Assembly: GCF_030272615.1 (NCBI RefSeq)
Contig: NC_081410.1
Location: 124,962,640 to 125,026,639, forward strand
Reading direction: 5' to 3'
DNA from: Cryptomeria japonica
Taxonomy: Eukaryota > Streptophyta > Pinopsida > Cupressales > Cupressaceae
Length of the DNA stretch: 64,000 nucleotides
Shown here piece after piece: positions 23,102 to 35,925 of the stretch (position 1 is the stretch's first letter; each line of letters begins with the position of its first letter). The notes below the pieces were generated by a model. It had not been told where the DNA came from, ran no database searches, and saw nothing but the letters and a program-made list of their open reading frames with translations. The position numbers and the translations under genes were made by a program.

Positions 23102-26100
23102 TGTTGGCAGCACATATAAAAATTTCCATTCTATATGTTTCCTTGCTTGAGTAATGCCTCGTCGGATCCGTTGGTCAAGTCATTTGTTTAAAATTCCTCA
23201 TGTAATCTGGTCATTATTATGTTGCTTAAGTTTCACTGTGTTGAAGTTGAACCTGGAACTTGAACATTTTTGGTTCAAGGTTCAAAGTTCAACGGGCGTT
23301 GTTTTAAAAAGTTTTTCTTCTCACGTTGTTTTAAGTGTTCACTAGTCCTTGTCGGCATTTTACATTCGTTGAACCTTGAACTTGAACCTTTTTGGTTCAA
23401 GGTTCAAAGTTCAAGATTTGTCATGTGTATGATTTGTCTCGCGATTGTTTCGCAAGGTTCAGAGTTCGATGTCTAGGCTTCTTGGAGATCATGTGACTTG
23501 GCATGAGGTGGCGGTGCGAATTTTAAGATTTGACAAACGACGGCAGAGGAGAGGAATATTCTTTCTTTTATGATTTGAAATCTGACATTTATAGAAAGTA
23601 TGGTGTGAGGATCTGAAGTGTCAGATATGAAGTGACTTAACATTTAAAGCATGCTTGAGCGTAATCATTTCAGAGTAAGGTCACATGAACAAAGAGTAAT
23701 GGGGACAGTTCATGGTAATCATGGGTAAGATTTTCTCGGCTTTAAAATTGAGTAGTTGTCATGTTGAGACTATCATTTTCTTTGGATAAGTTTTAAGAAG
23801 AAGTTTTTTTGGAGCGGGAGAAATAGACTGTGATAGCAATTTGCAGATGACAGAGGAAGGTATGTTTGACAACTTTCTAAATTGTTGCAGTTTGTTTTAG
23901 GAAAGCTCTGGATATTTTGTTAGCTGTTTGTTTCCATTTCCCTTTTCTCCTTTGTCTGGGTTAATTGGAGAAAATCATGAGCAAAACATGAGGCCTACTT
24001 TGCCCAAATTAGTGAACTCATCTTCCCTTGTAAGTTCTTTACCAAAGTTGGGTGATACAACATTAGTCCAACTGGATTTAGATGATTTCCTAGAAAGAGT
24101 ACGAAACCCAACCGTTGATCCTATGATGAGAGATATTGCACAGAGCGGATTATTAGAAGCAGCCACATTTCCCACAGCTGCCCCTTGCCCTAAATTGGTT
24201 TTAGAATGTATGAATCATTATGACAAAGGTAATAGATGCATAAGGAAAAACAATGGTGAGGTTTTGTTATCCATTGATAGACAAACAGTAATGGCCGCCA
24301 TGGGTATCCCACATCGGGAACCCTATGAAGAATGGAAAATTGGGAAATCTTATGGAAATTTCTCTGAGAAAAGGTAGTCTTAAAGAACTGTCATTACACG
24401 AAATTGGCTTCTGAAGTTCCAGAAAGGAGGCTCTAGGTTGTCGAGACCCCTAACCCATGAGCATTTAATTCCTGCAATCTGAGATTTGGTAGTATTGTTG
24501 AGCAGAGTAAAGGGTAATTCACACTCCTTCTATTGGGAGGACTGGATGTATTTCTTCATCCAGGTCACTCTAGACAAAAATCGGTTCATCGATTGGGGGA
24601 TTGTTATCGTGGAAATGTTGCACGAGGGTTTGAGTAATTACCGTGGGATGTCAAACTTCTATATGTCTTCATACCTATTGTATATGCTTGCTTGTGTAAG
24701 GGAATGGTCTGGATTGTCTCATGCAAAATGGGTTCAAGGCATTAACATTTATGAGTATCACCCCAATTTGACCTTAAAAGGGCATGTTGATGATTATCTC
24801 CGCTGGAATGATATTTTTGCTGGGAGGTTGACTTTTGAATTACAAGGTAACTTGCATAGGAGGATGTCTACTGAGGTTGTTGAACTAGTTAACATCTATG
24901 GAAGTTTCTTTACACAGTTTAATGACTTCACTTACTTAAGGGTTGGGGGTTTTAAAGGTGAACCCTTTAGGCTACCTAGGAATGTTTCAGACTCCTATTT
25001 TTTTTATTGAAGTTTCTAGATAGCTAACCTATGTCACAAAGGAATATGGTGAGGATTCCGACACAAGTGGGATTTTTCCCATTGATTTAGGCCATTACAG
25101 TTGTAGGTCTATCTTTGATGCATTGAATCTTGAGCTATAATTTAAAAGATTTTATTTGAAAACCTTTGTGAAAAGGGACAACTTTGACAGTAAAGGGTTT
25201 ATCTCTCAATATGTGAAGAAGATGGTTCCTGAACAACATGTGTCCTAGTTGGAGGATTATTGAGTAGATTGCTCAGATGAATTTGAAGTAAGGAAAAGGA
25301 ATTGGTCCAGATTAACCTTGAAACAGATTCATGACATGAAATTGCCAATGGATACCTCAGGTGCCACCACTGATAATGAGAATGTACTGGATTCAGAGTT
25401 TATGAAACAGGTTCATAATGAACCTCTCCTAGAGGTGGATTGGAGTAAAAAGATGGAGGATAGTGTCTAGAGACACACTTTTAGCATAATTCGGAGGACA
25501 AAAAACTGGCTTAGGAGTTGCTGATTTCATCCGACGACGGCAACCAACTCAAGAAACAAAAGTGGGAAGAGGAAGATCGCAAGTAAAACTTCTATTTTAA
25601 CTAACATCCCTATTTCTGTTGTAGGAAAAGGGCAAGCAAATATTAAACAAGAGAAACTTGACACTGAGACTGAACTATCTATTAGTGGTCGGGTTACCAG
25701 GTCGAGGTCCAAGAAGAGTTTTTAGCTGCTGGCTTCCCATCTCATTCTTGATTTGGACGCAGAGGAGGTATTGTGTGATATGACATCCCCTATTTCTGAT
25801 GCAGACAAGGTTTCAATTGGCGTAGATTCTATTTTTGAGGACTCAGGGACGCTTGATATCCAGCCTTATGCACATAGTGTCGCATTGCCGCCTTCAGAGG
25901 GATCTCCTTCCATGCCATCTAAGGAACTAACTCTGGCACCTAAGTGGTTAAGTGACTCAAATACTAGGAAAATAAACGTGGTTCCAATTTTGGTATCGAT
26001 GGAGGATGTCTTGAGTAAATGTCTGGGAAAATCCACGAAGCCCAAAAGGCTAAAAATGGAGGCTATGATTTGTTTTGACGAAAGTACAAAGCATTGGACT

Positions 26101-27869
26101 GTAGACATCACCAAATCCGCATCTGATAAAGATGTTATTACTGCTTCAGAAGCAGATTATGCCATTGAACGAGTTGATTTGGGGGTCAGAACCAGAGTCG
26201 TAGATGTGAAGCATTTGGAGACTTCAACCAAACAGATTTTCTCCCCTACTTGGAAGGATGAAAGAGACACGGTTGAATTGAAGTAGAATTTAATGCAAAT
26301 GGCTCAATATATTCATTCCCTACAAAACAGCCCATTACCGTTGTCTCAAAGCTCAGTGCCCTTTAGTTCAAAATCACTAGGTAATCAGAAATTCTTTGAT
26401 GAGGTTCAATGAAACAAAATGATCGCAGAGATTTTCTCTGAATGGCTCACCTCAATTGTGCATCATGGGACCAATTACATTTCAGATTTGGTTTAGATTT
26501 TCAAGGATGCTAATGAAGTCACCAAAGAGTTGGATGCCGACTTGGTCTCGTGGCAAAAAGAGAAGACTAAATGGGTAGTGATTTTGAAGCAAATGTGCGA
26601 TATACAACATTATGGCCTAATGAATTTTGTTGCTGAAAGGCAAGTGCCAGGGTTAAATGAAGACGTGATGTTTATTTGCAATGAAAGCATTGAGTGGTGC
26701 AACCAAATCATTGAACAGGGCCATAATGAATCAGCCAGACTATGTGGTGAATTAACAACCTTGAGGATGACCATGTAGAAGGATTTGTGCTGTGTAGATG
26801 TCCAATTGCTTAAAGAGATGGCCAAACTCTAGAGGATACTGCAGAAATGATTAATCAGTTTAGCAACCACATTAAACAAATAAAAGTGGAGAAATCCTTG
26901 GCTGTGGAGTATTTTACGAGGATTTCCAAAGTGGAATCAATGCTCACAGTTTGTCTGGATCACCTGGACTCACACAGGGACAAAGTGCAGATGGTGAAGG
27001 GAAAGAAAGAGCTCTGGAAGCAAAGAGTAATACACATCAGCCTGCTACATGTAACTGTAATTCAAGAATTTTCGAAGGTGCATCGAGAGTGGAGTGTGGT
27101 GAAGGCGGTGATGGTGTCTATCCAAAACACCAATTCAGGCAATCCAACCAAGACCAAATCAACAACATGACAAGCATTGTTGGCAGTTGTTTGCCAGCAA
27201 GTCTAGTCGTTTTTAATTTTGGTTATGCAGTTACGGTAGTTTTCTATTAACTCTTACAAGTTAATCTTACTTATGGTTAAAAACTATTGGTCTGGCAACC
27301 TATTTATATATTTTAAAATGACTTTAAAAGGGTTCACTAAGTTTTTGAAAAACTATCACTTGAATTTTCGTTGAAATACTCTGTGTATGAAAAGTCAATA
27401 ATCATCTATGAATGAAAATCATATAACAGTTATCTTTGATTTCAAATCTGTGTGTTTGATGCATGAAATTTGTTTTCTGTGTGGATCTATTTCAAATAAA
27501 GATCTGTTATAACTTTATGTGCACAGAAGATTACCAGTGGGATTCACCTTATAAGCTTTTCATTTTGTTTTAGTGTACATGTAAAGTCTGTCAGCTTTAT
27601 ACAAAAGTTATACATAAATCAATGCTTGCATTCATTTGGTGCTGACTTGTGAATGCAATAACCTTTTCTATGCTTTCTAGTGAAAAGTATAATATTGGTT
27701 GTGTGTAATTTGAAGTCGATTGAATATTTGGTAGAGGGAGTTGTACCTTAATTCAGAGGTTAATCAATATAATGATTTTCTAAATGTCTAGTGAAATTTG
27801 TCTTTCATTTCTTGGTCTTAAGGGTATCCAAACTACATAAAGTACAAAAGACAAATCTGTTTACCAACA
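23102..27869 (+). repeat. Element A 5' LTR, 4,768 bp
   Basis: It is bounded by TGTTGG and CCAACA and followed immediately by a primer site. Its first 1.8 kb is repeated at 34120-35925. Near the 5' end, two copies of a near-palindrome built on CTTGAACC, TTTTT, GGTTCAAG lie about 110 bp apart, and both are kept in the 3' LTR. From 23988 a long reading frame runs through the LTR. The stretch 27171-27869 is AT-rich and holds no gene. At nearly 4.8 kb it is unusually long for a plant LTR. Confidence 0.8.
23988..27170 (+). pseudogene. Long reading frame inside element A's LTR (~1,060 codons)
   Basis: From the ATG at 23988 one frame runs to 25010, then continues after a slip in a run of T's into a second frame to about 26,840, then back into the first frame to 27170. 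In-frame stops are scattered. The N-terminal third is helical and Trp/Tyr-rich (VMAAMGIPHREPYEEW, EDWMYFFIQVTLDKN, FIDWGIVIVEMLHEGL, YLLYMLACVREW, WNDIFAGRLTFELQGN). A Ser-rich charged linker with a basic VTRSRSKKS patch follows, then a coiled-coil-like C-terminus. The length and the pattern of an IDW...L...Y.LL...C segment recall the extra env-like or plant-transposon-protein frames of Athila and SIRE elements (inference). The N-terminal part is repeated in the 3' LTR. Function unknown. Confidence 0.55.
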
Positions 27870-27870
27870 G

Positions 27871-27893
27871 ATTTTTGGTGACTCTGCTAGGGA
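27871..27893 (+). other. Element A primer binding site
   Basis: TTTTTGGTGACTCTGCTAGG lies one base after the LTR end. It resembles the TGGCGACTCTGCTGGGG primer sites of plant gypsy elements that use an arginine-type tRNA, with C-to-T and G-to-A changes. Confidence 0.6.
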
Positions 27894-27952
27894 GAGCGAG
27901 AAAATTGGTTTTAACAAAAGTCATCTTTACAGTGATGCTTTGCTCTTTATAA

Positions 27953-29711
27953 ATGGTGTTGCCTCACGAAGGATTCTTACCTATTTTACAACCAAATTTA
28001 AATTGGGTGCAAGAGGAGCAAAGTAATATTATCTCTGAGTTGGATACTCTACCTTGGAGACATAGAAGAAGTCAATCTGAGTACAACATAATAAGTACAT
28101 TCCTCGATGAAATAGAAAGACAAGCAGATCATCCTGTGTTGGTTTTTGAGAGAGTGCTCATTCCTAGACTTTTCTTTATTCAAATTCTTGATAATCAACA
28201 ACAAAATCCTAGATGCTTGTTACCCTGACTACTTTTCAGTTTGGAGTTCAAGCCTTATACTTGGTCACAACGGAGGGAGGGAATTGTTGATCACAACTTC
28301 CAGGAACCTTTGGACCTCGGTTTCATTTCTCAGGTTACACCTAGAAGGGCTAGAAGTTGACCTGTATCTCCACCAAGAACAGCCACTTCACCTATCTCTC
28401 AAGCCTTAACTTTACATGGTGTTGTACCCCCAATTGTTATAAACCTTACCTCTTTGAATACTACTGGAACAATGGCCAATAATCCTTGGGGTGCTGCAAT
28501 CGGACCTTTAGCTTTGGGGGCTGTCTATAATCTTCATAAGGGAGCAAAAGAACATTTTCCCAAGTTTAGTGGTGATGGCAAAGTAACCACTACTGAACAC
28601 TTAAACGCTTTCAAAGTTGCGTGTGGAGTATTAGCAGTTCAACATGAAGATGTGGCAGTGAGGTTATTTGTTCAAACTTTTACTGATGTAGCCGCTGATT
28701 GGTTCTATCATCTGCCTAATGGGGTAATCACAAATTGGTAGGTTTTAACAGATAGTTTTGAAGCCAGATTCAAATTGACAGAGGATGAGCATTCACTTAT
28801 TGCTTAGTTGGCCCAATTAAAGAAGGAGATAACAGAGCCTATGAGGGACTTTGTTGCTCATTTCAATAAACTTTGCCATAAAATTCCAACCACACAAAAA
28901 ACCCTCCACTGAAAACATGAAGTGTTTCTTCATGACCTCCATGCCCATTGAAATAAGTTTCATGATGAGGCGCGAGTGCTTACAAACCCTTGATGATATG
29001 AAAGCTTCAGCTGTAAGTCTAGAAGATGATTTAATCATGGCAGGCAAGTGGAAAAGAGAAGTGCAAACTCCTGCTTCTTAGGTTGCAAATGCTTCTACTT
29101 CTTCAGATCTTGTGATTCAACGGTTAATGAATGATTTAATTTCCCTAAAAAGATAGGCTCCTAAAATCGGTGCTTCATATCCTCAACCTTACTAGGACAT
29201 TTCTAGAAGATATCCCAATCAACAAGGAGGAAGACAATTACAATTGCCCCCTTCACAACAAAGAATTTCTATTGAACCACCACCTCCTACGAAAAACTCA
29301 TGTGTGTTCCATTTAACTGATGAACATGATGGTTCTTCATGTCCAGAGATGGTCTATTTTTCTCAAATGGTGTGCAAAGGAGAAACAATTTTAGAAGCTG
29401 ATGAAGTAGGCTCCCAGAGTATGTCTGGCGACTCTGATATTCATTATATGGAATATATTTCTAACTCAGAAAGGGGAGGAAACATGTTGGTCTCTTTCGA
29501 AGATTCTTCATATGACATCCTTACCAGAACTCAACAAAACTTGAAGTCACAAGATGTAGTAACACTGGTTCATAGCACCGTTAAAGGTAAGGAAATTTTG
29601 ACTCGATCTGGAAATGTTTCAAAAGCTATTCAAGAAGTTGCTTCTTCAAGTTCCGATTCATCTAATAATTCTTTTGATATCATTGAGTTTTGCAAGTCAT
29701 CCTATGTCTAG
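27953..29711 (+). pseudogene. Element A gag
   Basis: The frame starts at the ATG at 27953 (MVLPHEGFLPIL). The capsid-type retrotransposon gag domain lies at about 28550-28900, with EHFPKFSGDGKVTTTEHLNAF, VRLFVQTFTDVAADWFYHLP, FEARFKL and MRDFVAHFNKLCHKI. In-frame TAGs at 28739 and 28805 and a frameshift in an A-run near 28,900 disrupt it. The C-terminal part after 29244 is Pro- then Ser-rich, with a CVFHLTDEHDGSSCPEM segment, a possible remnant of a CxH-type binding motif. Gag forms the particle that packages the element RNA; this copy cannot. Confidence 0.8.
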
Positions 29712-32700
29712 ATTACTTCGGTTGAGTATCTAAAGTTGAACCCTAAAGAGTTAGATAGACTGGTTGAATTTGTCAAGGGAAACGATGCTCATGCTTTAAC
29801 AAGTGAAATCCAAACGCCCATGACTTGTAATTCCTCAGCATAGGAAAATATCAGTCCTGCTTTAGTACTTCCTGAAGTCTCATCAAAAACTGTTCCTCAA
29901 CAAGTTGAAGTGATTGAACCTAATTTTGAAAATAAACCCAAACCTTTCTATGTGTCTTTGTATATTAATGGGCATAAATTGAGCAATTGTATAATAGATT
30001 CAGGAGCATCAGACAATTTCATGCCTTCCGCTGTAGCAAAAGCTTTAGGTTGAACCTTAACAAAGACTTTTGGCAAATGCTACTCCATGGATTCCAAGAA
30101 GGTTCCTTTATTAGGGCAGATTAAGGATGCGCAGGTCGCTTTAGTAGCACACCCAGACAAGAGAATCAAGTTGACAATCCTAGTGGCTGACATCCCTACT
30201 AGTTACGACATGTTGTTGAGTCGCACCTTCTATAAAGATATGGGAGGGGAAATCAGAATGGATTGGTCACAGGAAATGATCACAGTTGGGAAACAGAGAG
30301 TTATTTTGCACCCTGAAACAAAAGCTAAATACAAAGTCTTTCCCTCAGATGAACCGAAAGCTCGGATCTTGTATCAAGATTACGGTTTTGGAAATTACAT
30401 GATATCAGCTGATCCTCATGGGGAGAAAGAAGCTCCAAGTGCAGTTTTTTTTAATGAACTCTGGTCTATGGAATTCGATGGGAGTTGTTCATCTTCTGGT
30501 TCAGGGGCCGGAGTTGTATTAATACCTCCTCAAGGAAAGGTTATTCCTTATGATTTCAAATTGGATTTCCAAAACATGAATAATACGACCAAATACGAAG
30601 CTTTGTTATTAGGTCTTACTGAAGCGAGGAGATTACATATCAAAATGTTGAAGGTTAGAGGTGACGTAGAACTTATTATAAAACAAGTAAGAGGTTTATT
30701 TGCTGTTAAAAATGAGAGATTGAAGCATTATAAAAATCGTGTTTGGGATGAGATCGAAGCATTTGATGCCTTCTCAATTGAAGCAGTACCAAGGGAGTTT
30801 AACTCGAAGGTGGATTCTCTGGTGGTATCTACAGCTTTATTAGTGCCTCATCCAGATTTTGTGACTGATACCTATAGGGTGGAGTTAGTTTATAGACCCA
30901 GCGTGGCTGACAATTCTGAATCCTGGCAAGTATTTGAAAATGATAAACAAATTCAGAACTTTTTACATTGTGCTTAGGTTTTCACATCCTTGTTTTATGA
31001 AGGATCGAAAGTGAGCTGTAAAGAGTTTTCTCCCAATACACTGGAAAGACTGCATGATGGAATGTTACAATTGAAAGGAAACAAGATCCCGAAGGGTTTA
31101 GTTTCTCTTGAACACCTTTTTGATAGAAAAGATGGATAAGTTAAGCAAAGGGAGAAAGAGGCTCTTGTAATTCAAGATTCTGGTGAGTATGAGCCAATCA
31201 ACATTGGTACTAAGGAGGAGCCTAAATTTGTGAATTTGGGAAAGTGTTGTTCTGAAGAGGAAAAAAGAAGGTTCATCAGCTTGTTGGTTGAGTTCAAAGA
31301 TGTATTTGCATGGTGCTATGATGATTTAAAGAATTTCCGAGATGGCAGCTTCCAACATTATAGTCCCTTAAAACTAGGTGTTAGTCATTTCTGGCAGAAG
31401 TTGAGGAACTTTAATTCAAAAGTGGCAGAGGGGATATTTCATGAGGTTGACAAGATGTTGACAGCCTGAATTATTTATCCTCTACACCATTCCACCTAGA
31501 TTGCTAACATAGTCCTTGTTCGGAAGGAAAATGGTGAAATATGGATCTATGTTGATTTCAGAAACCTAAACCAGGCAAGTTTGAAAGACAATTACTCCTG
31601 CCCACAATGGACCATATTTTACAAACCGTTTTAGGGTTGGAGATGATGTCCATGTTGGACGGCTTCTCTAGATATAATCAAATTAGTGTCTCGGAGCAAG
31701 ACCAACATAAGACAACCTTTATAACTCCCTGGGGTACCTTTGTGTACAACAAAATGCCTTTTGGGTTGATTAATGCAAGGGCAACGTTTCAAAGAGCAAT
31801 GGATCTTTCCTTCAGGCATTTGAGGGATACGATTATTGTGGTGTATTTAGATAATTTGACTGTTTTCTCTTGGAAAAGGAAGCATCATGTGCGGGATTTG
31901 AGAAAAGTTCTACTGAGATGCAGAGAGCATGGAGTATCGTTAAACCCTAAAAAGTCTATTTTTGGGGTCACAAAGGGAAAACTTCTGGGACATATCATTT
32001 CACATGAAGGAGTAAAGGTTGATCCATAGAGGGTAAAAGCAATACATCAGCTCAGTCTCCCTTCCAACAGAAATGGAGTGAGGTCCTTCTTTGGACAGGT
32101 AAACTTCCTAAGGCACTTTATTCCTGATTTTGCTGAAACTACTAAATACATTGTAAATATGATGAGTGAGAAGGTAGCCTTTAAGTGGAATGAGGAGGGT
32201 AAAAGGGCTTTTGAGAAAATAAAGAGAGCAATTGCACATGCACCTACTCTGGTTAACTCAATTTTTAGTAAAGATTTTATCATTTATTGCTATGCATCAG
32301 AACATATTATGTCTCGAATTCTAGTGCAGAAGGGTGAGGATTATGAGGAAGTCCCAATCTCCTTCATGAGTGTACCCCTGAAGAAGCATGAGTTAAAATA
32401 CTCACAGACAGAAAAGCAGGCTTACACGGTAGTGAAAGCCATGAAATAATTTAGGTACTATATACTTCATTCACATTCAACTGTATTTGTTCCAAACTCT
32501 GCACTGAAAAGTATTTTAACTCAGCAAGATGTTGGTATCAACAATAGAGAATCTTGGGTCTCTAAGATTCAGGAGTTCAATTTGGATCTTAAGCCCACTA
32601 AGCTGGTCACAGGACTAGGCCTTTGTAAACTAATGGCGGAGAATAAGTTTGAAGAGGAGGAAACTTTACCCTTAACTCTATTTGTGAGTCATTAGGATTC

Positions 32701-33957
32701 CTGGTTCACTGATGTTGGCTATTATCTCACTTATGGAGATTGTCCAGGTCATCTTTCTCCTAGGGAGAAAAGGAATTTGAAGTTGAAAGCTGCAAAGTAC
32801 GTTTTTTTTTATGACCTACTATACAAGAAGGGCCTGGATGGTACTTTTCTCAGGTTTGTAGATAAACCGCATCAAGAATCTTTACTGAGGACTTTTCATG
32901 ATGAGGCGTGCAGAGGTCATTTTTCTTCTACAGTTATTGCATATAAAATCTTGAGAAACTATTACTATTGGCCAGGAATGTTCAGAGATGTGTATGCATG
33001 GGTAGCGAGGTGTGAGAAGTGCAAATTGTTTACAGGAAAACCTCAGCTGGCTACCTTGCCCTTAATACTTGTGGTAATTGAAGAACCCTTTAAACAATGG
33101 GGGTTAGATTATATTGATCCTCTAAACCCAATTTCTAGTGTCAGACACACTCACATATTAACAACAACTGATAACTTCACTAAGTGGGTGGAAGCTATTC
33201 CTGTAAAAAAACCACTACAGAGACTATGTGTACGTTCCTAAAGGAGAATATTCTTGTCAGGTTTGGGGTCCCTCAGAAAATAGTCACGGATAATGCATCA
33301 AATTTCTCTTCTTTCAAGTTAATTTTATTTTGCTATGATCATGGGATTTCTTTGGCACACACTTCTGATTATTACCCACAGGGTAATGGCCAAACAGAAT
33401 CAAGTAACAAAAACTTGATTAATATCATGAGAAAGTTAGTTAATGAAAATTTCAGGGACTGACACAAGAGGTTACATGAAGCCTTGTGGGAAGATCGAAC
33501 TTCACCAAAATGAGCCATAGGGTTGTCGCCTTTTGCATTAGTATATGGCATCGGCGCTCAAATATCTCTTCCTTTAGAGTTAACCGCTTCTAGATTGCAG
33601 ACTGTAGTAGAAGATGCATTTTTTCAAAATTCCTTTGAAAAAAGAGTTATGTACTTAACTAAAAGTGAGGAAGAGAGGGAAAAGTTGGTTGATAGGATTA
33701 CAGAACATTAGATGAGGGTTAAAAAGATTTTTGATCAGAAGGCAAGGCCCAGGAAATTCATGAAAGGTGATATGGTGTTACTATGGGATAAAAGAAGAGA
33801 GCCGAAAGGTGCTCATGGCAAATTTGAGTCATTATGGAAAAGACCTTATGTAATTTGTGAAGTAAGGGGCCCCAATTCTTTTTAACTTTCCTACCAGGAT
33901 GGCTTTGAGTTACCCTTGTCATATAATGGGCAGGATTTAAAATTGTATCAATTGTAA
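29712..33957 (+). pseudogene. Element A pol: protease, early RNase H, RT, RNase H, integrase
   Basis: Domain order along the DNA: aspartic protease at about 29940-30420 (IIDSGASDNFMPS, then VADIPTSYDMLLSR). Next is an RNase H of the aRNH type at about 30465-30840 (SMEFDGSCSSSGSGAGVVL, NNTTKYEALLLGLTEA, VRGDVELIIKQ, PREFNSKVDSL). Reverse transcriptase spans about 31240-32040 (IWIYVDFRNLNQA, SMLDGFSRYNQI, TPWGTFVYNKMPFGL). A second RNase H is at about 32170-32660, and integrase at 32777-33720 (HDEACRGHFS with two later Cys, GLDYIDPL, VTDNASNF, GNGQTESSNK). The RT active site reads YLDN (31844-31855), a GAT-to-AAT loss of the second Asp. The second RNase H has Tyr where the first catalytic Asp is expected. 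Frameshifts near 31,590 and 33,205 and many stops confirm inactivity. The position of the first RNase H, ahead of RT, is unusual. Confidence 0.82.
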
Positions 33958-34119
33958 GCAAGCGTGCCCTGTCAGTTTGTATATACAATTTTGTTGTGTT
34001 AGTTTAGGTGTGTCGGTTTTGTTATGAGTCAAACTTTTGTTTTAATTTATTTTATGAAACCAGAGATTTTGAGGTCCATTGCTTGGTACTTTACAGTTCC
34101 AATCCCCATGCAGAGCCAC

Positions 34120-35925
34120 TATTGGTAGCACATATAAAAATTTCCACTCTATATGTTTCCTTGCTTGAGTAATGCCCCATCGGATCCGTTGGTCAAGTCA
34201 TTTGTTTAAAATTCCTCATGTAATCCAGTCATTATTATGTTGCTTAAGTTTCACTGCGTTGAACTTGAACCTTGAACTTGAACCTTTTTGGTTCAAGGTT
34301 CAAAGTTCAACGGGCGTTGTTTTAAAAAAAAATTCTTCTCATGCCATTTTAAGTCTTCACTAGTCCTTGTCGGCATTTTACATTCATTGAAGCTTGAACT
34401 TGAACCTTTTTGGTTCAAGGTTCAAAGTTCAAGATTTTTCATGTGTATGATTTGTGTCATGATTATTTCGCAAGGTTTGGAGTTCGATGTCTAGGCTTCT
34501 TGGAGATCATGTGACTTGGCATGAGGTGGCGGCGTGGATTTTAAGATTGACAAACTGCAGCAGAGGAGAGGAATATTCTTTCTTTTATGATTTGAAATCT
34601 GACATTTATAGCAAGTATGGTGTGAGGATCTAAAGTGTCAGATATGAAGTGACTTAACATTTAAAGCATGCTTGAGCACAATCATTTCAGAGTAAGGTCA
34701 CACGAACGAAGAGTAATGGGGATAGTTCATGGTAATCATGGGTAAGATTTTCTCAGCTTTAAAATTGAGTAGTTGTCATGTCGAGATTATCATTTTCTTT
34801 GGATAATTTTTAAAAAGAATTTTTTTTGAAGTGGGAGAAATAGACTGCAATAGCGGTTTGTAGATGACAGAGGAAGGTATGTTCGACAACTTTCTAAATT
34901 GTTGCAATTTGTTTTAGGAAAGCTCTGGATATTTTGTTAGCTGTTTGTTTCCATTTCCCTTTTCTCCTTTGTCTAGGTTAATTGGAGAATATCATGAGCA
35001 AAACATGAAGCCTACTTTGCCCAAATTAGTGAACTCATCTTCCCTTGTAAGTTCTTTACCAGAGTTGGGTGATACGGCATTAGTCCAACTGGATTTAGAT
35101 GATTTCCTAGAAAGAGTATGGAACCCTACAGTTGATCCTATGATGAGAGATATTGCATAGAGTGGATTATTAGAAGCAGCCACATTTCCCACAGCTGCCC
35201 CTTGCCTTGAATTGGTTTTAGAATGTATGAATCATTATGACAAAGGTAATAGATGCATAAGGAAAAACAATGGTGAGGTTTTGTTATCCATTGATAGATA
35301 AATAGTAATGGCCACCATGGGTATCCCACATCAAGAACCCTATGAAGATTGGACAGTTGGGAAATCTTATGGAATTTTCTCTAAGAAAAGGTAGTATTAC
35401 AGAACTGTCATTGCACAAAATTGGCCTCTGAAGTTCCAGAAAGGAGGCTCTAGGCTGCCGAGACCCCTAACCCATGAGCATTTAATTCTTGCAATCCAAG
35501 ATTTGGTAGTATTGTTGAGCAGAGTAAAGGGTAATTCACACTTGTTCTATTCTGAGGACTGGATGTATTTCTTCATCCAGGTCACTCTAGACAAAAATTG
35601 ATTCATCGACTGGGGAACTGTTATCGCAGAAAGGTTGCACGAGGGTTTGAGTAATTACCCTAGGATGTCAAACTTCTATATGTCTTCATACCTATTGTAT
35701 ATGCTTGCTTGTGTAAGGGAATGGTCTGGATTGTCTCATGCAAAATGGGTTCAAGGCATTAAAATTTATGAGTATCACCCCAATTTGACCTTAAAAGGGC
35801 ATGTTGATGATTATCTCCACTGGAATGATATTTTTGCTGGGAGGTTGACTTTTGAATTACAAGGTAACTTGCATAGGAGGATGTCTGTTGAGGTTGTTGA
35901 ACTAGTTAACATCTATGGCAGTTTC
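34120..35925 (+). repeat. Element A 3' LTR, first 1.8 kb
   Basis: It matches 23102 to about 24,910 with roughly 5% differences in the stretch compared, and TATTGG replaces TGTTGG at its edge. It contains the same GGTTCAAG palindromes and the N-terminal third of the LTR reading frame (ATG at 35005, with TAG at 35158 and further stops). It is cut at 35925, where element D begins. The missing 3 kb of this LTR would lie on the far side of D, outside the window. No clear polypurine tract is visible just before 34120. Confidence 0.85.

Larger units (their letters stand above)
23102..35925 (+). mobile_element. Element A: Ty3/gypsy LTR retrotransposon with very long LTRs
   Basis: The 5' LTR begins TGTTGG at 23102 and ends CCAACA at 27869. 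A primer site, gag, protease, an RNase H, reverse transcriptase, a second RNase H and integrase follow. A second LTR copy starts at 34120 and is cut at 35925 by element D. The two LTR copies differ at roughly 5% of positions in a stretch I compared, mostly by transitions. The element inserted within the - strand gene of cassette 2. Stops, at least three frameshifts and a mutated RT active site make it inactive. Confidence 0.88.
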
